Shown in pieces: positions 58,259-64,000 of a stretch of 64,000 nt of DNA. The notes beneath the pieces are model-generated. The model made no database searches and was not told the origin of the DNA. It saw nothing but the letters and a program-made list of their open reading frames with translations. Positions within the stretch are counted from its first letter, which is position 1, and every line of letters starts with the position of its first letter. The translations under genes were made by a program, and so were the position numbers. Location of the stretch: the NCBI GenBank assembly GCA_964450955.1, contig CAYVFI010000020.1, positions 1-64,000 of the forward strand, read 5' to 3'. Origin of the DNA: CAYNWT01 sp964450955. GTDB lineage: Bacteria > Planctomycetota > Planctomycetia > Planctomycetales > Planctomycetaceae.

Positions 58259-58293
58259 CAAATCTCAAATCTCAAATCTCAAATCTCAAATCT
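58259..58293. repeat. Five tandem copies of CAAATCT
   Basis: Five perfect 7-base units follow each other between ahcY and the small membrane gene on the other strand. It is a simple repeat with no coding role, just outside the 3' end of the next gene. Confidence 0.95.
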
Positions 58294-58303
58294 CTAACTC
58301 AAA

Positions 58304-58609
58304 TCACGACTGCCAGAACCCCACGTACCACTCAACAACAGTGTTGACCGTCTCGAACTCACTGCACAGGCCAGCCAGCGGCAGATACACGCGCTGCAGT
58401 ATGGGTCTTTCGCCCAGTTGAATCGCGGCTTGCCATTCGGAATACAGCGGGCCCACAGAAAGCACGTACAGAATGAAGAGAATCAGGAACCAGCAATACG
58501 CTTGCATCACAAAATCGTAACACGCACGCCAGCCTGTTAGCGGTTCGGCTTCTTCCTGGACCGGAGTCGCAGCCTGAACGTCGATCTGATTGTCTGAGGG
58601 TTGATTCAT
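58304..58609 (-). CDS. Small membrane protein of unknown function
   Basis: A 101-residue protein. The N-terminal 25 residues are polar and acidic. A strong hydrophobic helix at about 33-54 (AYCWFLILFILYVLSVGPL) is followed by a soluble, Trp-containing tail. An AGGCGAG ribosome-binding site precedes the ATG. Convergent with ahcY and about 300 bases downstream of the GNAT gene. No family recognised. Confidence 0.6.
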   Translation of the reverse strand: MNQPSDNQIDVQAATPVQEEAEPLTGWRACYDFVMQAYCWFLILFILYVLSVGPLYSEWQAAIQLGERPILQRVYLPLAGLCSEFETVNTVVEWYVGFWQS

Positions 58610-58909
58610 CTGGCTCGCCTACCGCGCCTGCCGAGACTCTTGTGAAACTCCAGGACCACCGTCTCTGAGTACCAATATCCGGACTCGCCCCAACCCGGTC
58701 AATCTTGCCGGTGGAGAAACTCGATCCATGAACCACTATTCATTTCATCGAGCCAAACCGACCACCCGTAAGATGCACGCGTGTCATAAACCCGTCATCC
58801 GCTGTGCGAAGCCATGTGGCGGACGCACAACACGCACACCCAACACATTCGGATCTTGCCTGGGATGCCAGGTAAGAACCGGCTAAACCAACCGCTACTG
58901 GCCCAACCA
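58610..58909. other. Intergenic region, nothing recognised
   Basis: About 300 bases between the small membrane gene and the 3' end of the GNAT gene. It contains one copy of a 14-base direct repeat, CCAACCGCTACTGG, whose second copy (58903-58916) spans the GNAT stop codon. No gene or terminator is supported. Confidence 0.4.
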
Positions 58910-59863
58910 CTACTGGCGGCTAAAAACCAAGCCGGTGTCATACTGCTGGAACCCGGCGGCCTCCAACAACTGCGATCCCGCAACATCCGTTTCGGCAACA
59001 GACGCATCTACAATCGTGATAAGTTGCTCGCGCAGGTACTTTGACATTTCCAGCAACAGAGACAGCTCGTAGTCGTTTCCTGCGTGTTCGTCTGAAATGC
59101 GAATCTCACCCAGACCAGCGGCCCGCTGGCCCCACTTCGGGATATACAGATCCAGGCCAAATATGTTGCAGCTTGCAAATGGTAACCGTGACGATTTCTC
59201 AACAAGACTAAACTGCACCGAGTCCATTCGGCCGAACCTGGTCATCCACCACCATGTGGCATCGTCGGCCGGATCGGCCGCGTCCAGTTGTGTCTTCCGT
59301 CGATTTGCCACCAGCTTCATGTTGACCGGATCGCGTGACGAACCTGCAAGGTCTTTTTGATAGCAGCGGTAAGCCTGTGACTGCTTCCACCCCGTCGCGC
59401 TTGCAAACGCTTCAACGGTTCCTTCTTCCTGACGAAACCCACAAGGTCGGGCACCGCCGTACAAACCAACGTAAAACCCATTCGTCGTATCGCTGGGACC
59501 GAACTCGACCGATGACACTCCCCGGTCGGCAAGATATTTCGATGCGCGATTTGTGAGTTCTGTGGCGATACCTTGTCGGCGGTAATCGGGATGCACTAAC
59601 AACGCGACAATCCCGCCTGCCGATGCCCCCAGCGCTGTGCGGTCTTCGTTGACAGCTGGCAGTGCGTGCACGAACCCGACGACGCGATCTTCGTCACAGG
59701 CCACAATCAACCCGTTCTTATCGAAGAAAGGCTGAGCGAACACGAAGAACTCGAATGCGTCAACGGTCAGGCCACCAGCAGCGCCTTGGCCAAGTTTGGA
59801 CTGCGCCCACAGCTCGGCTATCCGCGGCGGATCCACATTGTGGAAAGATCGATATGTAATCAC
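58910..59863 (-). CDS. Double-domain GNAT acetyltransferase
   Basis: A 317-residue acyl-CoA-dependent N-acyltransferase with two GNAT folds. The first (about residues 1-165) has the full acetyl-CoA loop, VALLVHPDYRRQGIATELTNRA (partly: HPDYRRQGIATEL), near 90. The second (about 200-315) has the beta-strand layout ending in SQLLEAAGFQQYDTGLVF but no clear RxxGxG/A loop, so it may serve binding only. GTG at 59863 is the only good start. The substrate is unknown. Confidence 0.85.
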   Translation of the reverse strand: MITYRSFHNVDPPRIAELWAQSKLGQGAAGGLTVDAFEFFVFAQPFFDKNGLIVACDEDRVVGFVHALPAVNEDRTALGASAGGIVALLVHPDYRRQGIATELTNRASKYLADRGVSSVEFGPSDTTNGFYVGLYGGARPCGFRQEEGTVEAFASATGWKQSQAYRCYQKDLAGSSRDPVNMKLVANRRKTQLDAADPADDATWWWMTRFGRMDSVQFSLVEKSSRLPFASCNIFGLDLYIPKWGQRAAGLGEIRISDEHAGNDYELSLLLEMSKYLREQLITIVDASVAETDVAGSQLLEAAGFQQYDTGLVFSRQ

Positions 59864-59988
59864 CGAGCGTTGCTCGCAAAAGTCCCGAGTTCACGGTTGT
59901 CAGCGATCGACTTTATCGGCCCTTTCCAGGTCTGGCAACCGGCTCCAGTCGCTCGTACCATGGAGCCCATCGTTACTCGGACAGAACC

Positions 59989-60399
59989 ATGACAGCCAGC
60001 AGTTTTACAGACGACGAAATTATTGCATTTCTGGACGAGATGCTTCCGCCCGAACGCATGACCGCGTTCGAAACCGCACTGCGCGATTCGGAAGAACTCC
60101 AACAGCGATTTGCGGGCGTGTCACGGAGGCGGGATCAGGGAGCACACACGGTTGGCGAAGTCTGGCGGCGTCGAAAGTTAAGCTGTCCAACCCGAGCCGA
60201 ACTCGGAAGTTTCCTGCTGGGCACCCTCACCGACGACAAACAGCGGTACATGGACTTCCATCTTCGCACGATCGGCTGTCGATACTGCGTCGCCAACCTG
60301 GCGGACCTTGAGGGAGAACTCAACTCGGCCGACGAAACTCCACGCCGGCGAAAGAAGTTTTTCGAATCGTCAGCCGGACTGCTCAACAGAGACCAATAG
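59989..60399 (+). CDS. Small zinc-finger-like protein, anti-sigma-factor-like
   Basis: A 136-residue soluble protein. The N-terminal helical part (FTDDEIIAFLDEMLPPERMTAFE) resembles the oligomerisation helix of zf-HC2 anti-sigma proteins. The segment HLRTIGCRYCVANLADLEGEL at about 88-108 carries the H-x6-CxxC pattern of their zinc site. There is no membrane segment. No sigma factor gene is adjacent. It lies 118 bases before the DAHP synthase gene, so co-transcription is possible. The anti-sigma role is an inference from the motif. Confidence 0.7.
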   Translation: MTASSFTDDEIIAFLDEMLPPERMTAFETALRDSEELQQRFAGVSRRRDQGAHTVGEVWRRRKLSCPTRAELGSFLLGTLTDDKQRYMDFHLRTIGCRYCVANLADLEGELNSADETPRRRKKFFESSAGLLNRDQ

Positions 60400-60516
60400 T
60401 CGGTTCTGTCTGACTGCCGTCTGGCGATATCGACGCACACAGTCGAATCCGATCCGCACCACAGCTAACCTGCTCGATCCATTTCCATACAACCGGGCAA
60501 CCGGAGAGAACAACCG

Positions 60517-61851
60517 ATGTCTGAATGGTCGCCATCATCATGGCGCGAACTTACTGCAGTTCAACAACCCGTCTACGACGATCAACAGGAACTCGACGAA
60601 GTCCTGCAAAACGTCGCACTGTTGCCGCCATTGGTAACCAGCTGGGAAGTCGAACGGCTTAAAGAGCAGCTGGGTGCCGCAGCCAACGGTGAAGCATTCC
60701 TGTTGCAAGGCGGCGACTGCGCTGAGAACCTGGACGAGTGCGAAAACGACGCGTTGGTTCGCAAACTGAAAATCATGCTACAGATGAGCCTCGTGCTGGT
60801 TCACGGTTCGCGTAAGCCGGTTGTGCGCGTGGGCCGCATTGCGGGCCAGTACGCCAAGCCGCGTTCCAAAGATACAGAAACACGAGACGGCGAAACTCTA
60901 CCCGTGTACCGCGGCGATCTGGTCAACCGAAGTGGGTTTACTCCTGCCGAACGCCGACCAGACCCGCAACGGCTACTACGCGGCTACGAACGCGCGGGAC
61001 TGACGCTGAACTTTATTCGAGCTCTCATCGACGGCGGGTTTGCAGACTTGCATCACCCGGAGAACTGGGACCTTGGCTTTGGTTCTGAATCAGAGCAGGC
61101 TCGTGAGTACCACAAAGCGGTTCGCGAAATCAGCGAGTCCGTGCAGTTTATGCTGGCTCTCAGTGGACGCTCGGGCGAAGAACTCCGCCGCGTCGATTTC
61201 TTCACTTCACACGAAGGCCTGCACCTTTCGTACGAACAAGCGCAAACCCGCACGGTTCCGCGGCGCGACGGATGGTACAACCTCAGCACGCACTACCCGT
61301 GGATTGGTGACCGCACGCGCGATCCGGCCGGGGCTCATGTCGAATACTTCCGCGGTATTCGGAATCCAATCGGGATGAAAGTCGGTCCGGGCGCGGATCT
61401 AAACGAAATCGTTGATGTCATCAGGGTTTTGAACCCAGACAACGAACCTGGTCGTCTGACGCTGATTCACCGCTTCGGCCAGGACAAGATCGACGCCAAA
61501 CTGCCGGCTCTTATTGAAGCTGTTCGCAAGTCGGGACAAAAAGTTGTCTGGTGCGCCGACCCAATGCACGGCAACACGTTCGCGACTGACGACGGAACCA
61601 AAACCCGCCGCCTGGACGACATCCTTAGCGAATTGACCAGCGCGTTTCGCATCCATCGCGAACTCGGTTCCCACCTCGGCGGAGCGCACCTGGAGCTCAC
61701 GGGTGATAACGTCACCGAGTGCATTGGCGGAACCAGCGGCCTAACCGAAGCCGATCTGAAAGTCGCCTACAAAAGTCAAGTCGACCCCCGGCTGAACTAC
61801 GAACAAGCCATCGAAACCGCGTTCCTGCTGGCAAAAGAAATCTCAGCGTAA
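60517..61851 (+). CDS. 3-deoxy-7-phosphoheptulonate synthase, class II
   Basis: The first enzyme of the shikimate pathway; it joins PEP and erythrose 4-phosphate to give DAHP. The 444-residue product matches the plant/Mycobacterium-type class II enzyme: LQGGDCAE (metal-binding Cys, about residue 68), PVVRVGRIAGQYAKPRS, FFTSHEGLHLSYE, MKVGPGAD, HRFGQDKI, WCADPMHGNT and HLELTGDNVTECIGG. All active-site motifs are present. A GGAGAG ribosome-binding site precedes the ATG. A bidirectional terminator follows. Confidence 0.97.
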   Translation: MSEWSPSSWRELTAVQQPVYDDQQELDEVLQNVALLPPLVTSWEVERLKEQLGAAANGEAFLLQGGDCAENLDECENDALVRKLKIMLQMSLVLVHGSRKPVVRVGRIAGQYAKPRSKDTETRDGETLPVYRGDLVNRSGFTPAERRPDPQRLLRGYERAGLTLNFIRALIDGGFADLHHPENWDLGFGSESEQAREYHKAVREISESVQFMLALSGRSGEELRRVDFFTSHEGLHLSYEQAQTRTVPRRDGWYNLSTHYPWIGDRTRDPAGAHVEYFRGIRNPIGMKVGPGADLNEIVDVIRVLNPDNEPGRLTLIHRFGQDKIDAKLPALIEAVRKSGQKVVWCADPMHGNTFATDDGTKTRRLDDILSELTSAFRIHRELGSHLGGAHLELTGDNVTECIGGTSGLTEADLKVAYKSQVDPRLNYEQAIETAFLLAKEISA

Positions 61852-61892
61852 TCGCGGCGCGACGTGCACAGATCTCCAACCGCGCATAGAAA

Positions 61893-61922
61893 AAGGCGAA
61901 GCTCAAAAACGAGCTTCGCCTT
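61893..61922. terminator. Bidirectional terminator between DAHP synthase and the Tyr-rich gene
   Basis: A perfect 12-bp stem AAGGCGAAGCTC/GAGCTTCGCCTT with a 6-base loop. The minus strand has TTTTTC after the stem, the plus strand only TTCTCTG, so it works best for the leftward secreted-protein gene. The two genes converge here. Confidence 0.88.
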
Positions 61923-62031
61923 CTCTGTTCTCATCAACAGCAAGCGAAAAATCGCAGCTCATCTCAACCGGCCCAGCGAGCAGCAACTCATGTCACCGGC
62001 CCACCGGCATCCCGATGCAACGGGACGTTGC

Positions 62032-62334
62032 CTATAGGGCGTCGAGGATGAAGTGGTGGCCGCTGTGGTATGGCTTCGACGTTGGGTAGAAGTTGTACCA
62101 GTGCTTGTTGTACACAGGGATCCGTGAGGCCTGACCGTACTTGTAGTACAGGTGGTTGTACTGAACCGGACGCTGGTATGTGTGCGGGTAGTACACGTAT
62201 GGGTAATAGTTGAACCGGTTCCAGTCAGAGACCTGAGCTCGACCGGCTTGTGCCTGAACTTGTTTAACACCCGGGCCGGCAAGCGCGAACGCTGCCACAG
62301 TCAAAAGAGCAGCCAGAACGACTCGTGATTTCAT
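62032..62334 (-). CDS. Tyrosine-rich secreted protein
   Basis: A roughly 100-residue protein. A signal peptide (MKSRVVLAALLTVAAFALAG...VQAQ) is followed by a mature part extremely rich in Tyr (14 in about 61 residues) with His, Pro and Asn, for example FNYYPYVYYPHTYQ and KHWYNFYP. No cysteine. ATG 62334 with AGGGG upstream is chosen; the open frame extends to 62463 without a signal. Similar small planctomycete proteins have, as I recall, been labelled calmodulin-binding, without functional proof that I know of. A structural cell-envelope role is possible. Confidence 0.75.
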   Translation of the reverse strand: MKSRVVLAALLTVAAFALAGPGVKQVQAQAGRAQVSDWNRFNYYPYVYYPHTYQRPVQYNHLYYKYGQASRIPVYNKHWYNFYPTSKPYHSGHHFILDAL

Positions 62335-63006
62335 TGGTTTTACCCCTGAATTGTTTCGGTGGGACGAACCGCGCTGCGCAGGCAGACCGACGGCCTGGTT
62401 TTTTAATCGGCCAATCTTCGCCCGCACATCAGGACAATTCGGTACAAGCGAAATAAACGTCAAAGTTTACCAATCAGGTTGCGCCGTGCAGAAACAGCGC
62501 TCAACCGCCGCGCGCGTGCTTTCGCAGAGATCTGTCACCTGTGTTCTGTTGCGGCATTCTGATGATGCAGAAACCCGGCACTGCTCAAGGCGAAGGCTCA
62601 GTCGCTGTGGCACGCCATCGCATACAACTTTCGCCGCTTCTCTGCGAACTTGAAACAGTCGCAGCAATCAGAATCCACCCGCTCAAGAACTTCTCGCAAA
62701 CCGATGTAGAATCGAACGCCATGGCCGATTTATTCACAACCTCTCCGCGACTCGTACGAAAATCGCTGTAGAAATAAGATTGATGAGTGGAAGAAACAGA
62801 AGTTTTGAGCCACAGACTTCTCAGAAGAACCACCAAAAAAAAGACTGAAATTGGTGTTGCCGCAGATTCAGCATCCCGATTAAACTTTGTAACACAAAGT
62901 GCTCGTCATGGAAAAGTTGTCTGGTCCTAAACGGCCGGAACACCCATAAAAACCAGGCATGTCGCCGTCGGAGACCCAAACCGGCGAATGCCGGACGGAG
63001 GGTAGT
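62335..63006. other. Intergenic region with a candidate operator
   Basis: About 670 bases between divergent genes. Open frames are short and without support. At 62884-62900 ACTTTGT and ACAAAGT form a 17-base palindrome about 107 bases before the membrane-protein/regulator operon. Confidence 0.5.
62884..62900. promoter_or_regulatory. Candidate operator palindrome
   Basis: ACTTTGT-AAC-ACAAAGT, a perfect 7-base inverted repeat of the size bound by dimeric winged-helix repressors. It lies upstream of an operon whose second gene encodes such a regulator. The role is inferred from position and symmetry only. Confidence 0.35.
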
Positions 63007-63627
63007 ATGAATCTTCAGGATGCGATCGCCCAGATTGGCGAGATTCAGACGCAGTTGGAACGGACGCAGACGTTTCGCGGTTACCGATCGGTGGCGGTGG
63101 GGACCACGGGGATGCTGGCGTGTGCCGGGGCTGTGGTTCAACATCTGTGGTTGCCGGTTCCCGCTCAGTCGGTCAACAAGTGGTTGGCACTATGGATCAC
63201 CATTGCGGCGGCCAGTGTTGTGATTGCTGGTTGGGAACTCATGCAACGTGTCTGCGATAAGGAGTCACCGTTTCAGGCTCGAGCCAGCCGGTCGGCGTTG
63301 AAGCAATTTGTTCCGTGCTTGTGTGCGGGTGTTGCGATTACGTGGGCGCTGTTGGCGGCGGCGCCGGAAACAGCGTGGATGCTGCCGGGGATTTGGTCGG
63401 TTCTATTTAGCCTGGGCGTGTTCTCGTCGCTCATGATTCTGCCGCGAGGCGGGTTCACGATTGCTTTGCATTTTTTACTGGCGGGCATCGTTTGCCTGCG
63501 GTTTGGAAACGGAGCCAACGCCTTGGCTCCATGGACAATGTTTGTGACATTCGGAGTGGGGCAATTCATTGCCGCTTCAGTTTTGTACTTCACGCTGGAA
63601 CGGCCGCAGGAGGCGAGTGATGTCTGA
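63007..63627 (+). CDS. Polytopic membrane protein of unknown function
   Basis: A 206-residue protein with a short cytoplasmic N-terminus (MNLQDAIAQIGEIQTQLE, likely coiled) and about six hydrophobic helices (about residues 32-52, 62-82, 105-122, 127-146, 150-170 and 178-198). GGAGGG precedes ATG 63007; the longer frame from 62959 lacks a site. It overlaps the winged-helix regulator gene by 8 bases, so the two are coupled. Such pairs (membrane protein plus HTH_34 regulator) recur in bacteria; the ligand is unknown. Confidence 0.8.
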   Translation: MNLQDAIAQIGEIQTQLERTQTFRGYRSVAVGTTGMLACAGAVVQHLWLPVPAQSVNKWLALWITIAAASVVIAGWELMQRVCDKESPFQARASRSALKQFVPCLCAGVAITWALLAAAPETAWMLPGIWSVLFSLGVFSSLMILPRGGFTIALHFLLAGIVCLRFGNGANALAPWTMFVTFGVGQFIAASVLYFTLERPQEASDV

Positions 63628-63997
63628 TTCAAACAAGGATGCTGGACGATTTTCATACGACGGCCTGGAACGCGATCTTCACGAACGCGCGCGGTTGGGG
63701 ATTTTGACTTCGCTGGTTGGCAACGCGGACGGGTTGCTGTTTACGGAACTCAAAGATCTGTGTTCGCTGACGGACGGTAATCTGAACCGGCACATCGGCA
63801 AGCTGAAAGAAACCGGTATGGTCGAGGTCTGGAAAGGCTTCAAAGACAACAAACCCCAAACGCTGTGCCGCATCACCAAAGCCGGCCGCGCGCGGTTTAT
63901 GGAATACATTGCTGTCCTGGAACGGGTTGTCGAAGACGCGGCGGCCGCAGAAAAAGACAAGAAGAAGAAACCCCTCAAGGGCTGGACGCCGGCGTAG
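63620..63997 (+). CDS. Winged-helix transcriptional regulator (HTH_34 type)
   Basis: A 125-residue regulator. The winged helix-turn-helix at about residues 22-100 reads LGILTSLVGNADGLLFTELKD, then LTDGNLNRHIGKLKETGMVEV (recognition helix) and the wing KGFKDNKPQTLCRITKAGRARF, matching the HTH_34/MarR-like group. The C-terminus is a dimerisation helix with a Lys-rich tail (KDKKKKP). AGGAGG precedes ATG 63620, which lies inside the previous gene. It probably controls its own operon. Confidence 0.9.
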   Translation: MSDSNKDAGRFSYDGLERDLHERARLGILTSLVGNADGLLFTELKDLCSLTDGNLNRHIGKLKETGMVEVWKGFKDNKPQTLCRITKAGRARFMEYIAVLERVVEDAAAAEKDKKKKPLKGWTPA

Positions 63998-64000
63998 GAA

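Overview
The window looks like a planctomycete chromosome (class Planctomycetia). The evidence is the gene families present. There is a DUF1501 plus DUF1549/DUF1553 tandem, a PVC-type haem-binding membrane-dehydrogenase protein with HEAT repeats, a DUF1559 prepilin-like protein, a phosphohexomutase-like protein with a cysteine cluster, and very large pseudopilins. There are no phage genes, insertion sequences, rRNA genes or CRISPR arrays. The only tRNA is tRNA-Arg(ACG) at the left edge.

Layout. 1-6.4 kb: tRNA-Arg with its terminator and a tRNA-like remnant; a nucleotide-transporter-like membrane protein; the decayed end of a histidine kinase; an NhaR-type LysR regulator divergent from an HPF-like ribosome-associated protein; a zinc-ribbon membrane protein; a K+ channel with an RCK domain. 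6.6-12.3 kb: purE-purK, nrdR-comEC and a HAMP-like membrane protein. 12.5-16.9 kb: a three-gene operon encoding an inactive-looking S41/PDZ protein, a di-haem cytochrome c and a secreted endonuclease/exonuclease/phosphatase protein. 17-23 kb: AlgH/UPF0301, DUF1501, DUF1549/1553, and holA coupled to an iodotyrosine-deiodinase-like flavoprotein. 23.2-27.1 kb: a phosphohexomutase-like protein, a REP-type inverted pair, a CDGSH protein, and truA coupled to a GT4 glycosyltransferase. 27.1-34.7 kb: a secreted-protein gene broken by two in-frame stops, then an 1126-residue membrane protein encoded 3 bp downstream of the PVC haem protein. 35-56 kb: a type II secretion/type IV pilus-like block, all on the minus strand. 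56.7-64 kb: ahcY, a small membrane protein, a double-GNAT protein, a zinc-finger-like protein, class II DAHP synthase, a tyrosine-rich secreted protein, and a membrane protein/winged-helix regulator pair.

The most notable region is 36.7-56 kb. In order of transcription it encodes a GspE-type ATPase, PilT, a second GspE-type ATPase, GspF, and then pseudopilins in the classical G-(G/H)-H-I-J-K order. The H, I, J and K members are two to six times the usual size, and the K-like subunit is about 1830 residues. All but the 390-residue H-like subunit carry clear acidic calcium-site-like repeats (D-x-D/N-G-D/N-G). A DUF1559 protein with the same prepilin leader follows. This looks like a pseudopilus machine with enlarged surface subunits. 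The outer-membrane secretin and the L/M/C parts are not in this window.

Decay is also visible. There is a histidine-kinase remnant whose stop still overlaps the start of the next gene, a pseudogene with two in-frame stops and an otherwise intact frame, and two unrelated REP-type inverted pairs. No single obviously new defence or mobile system was found.
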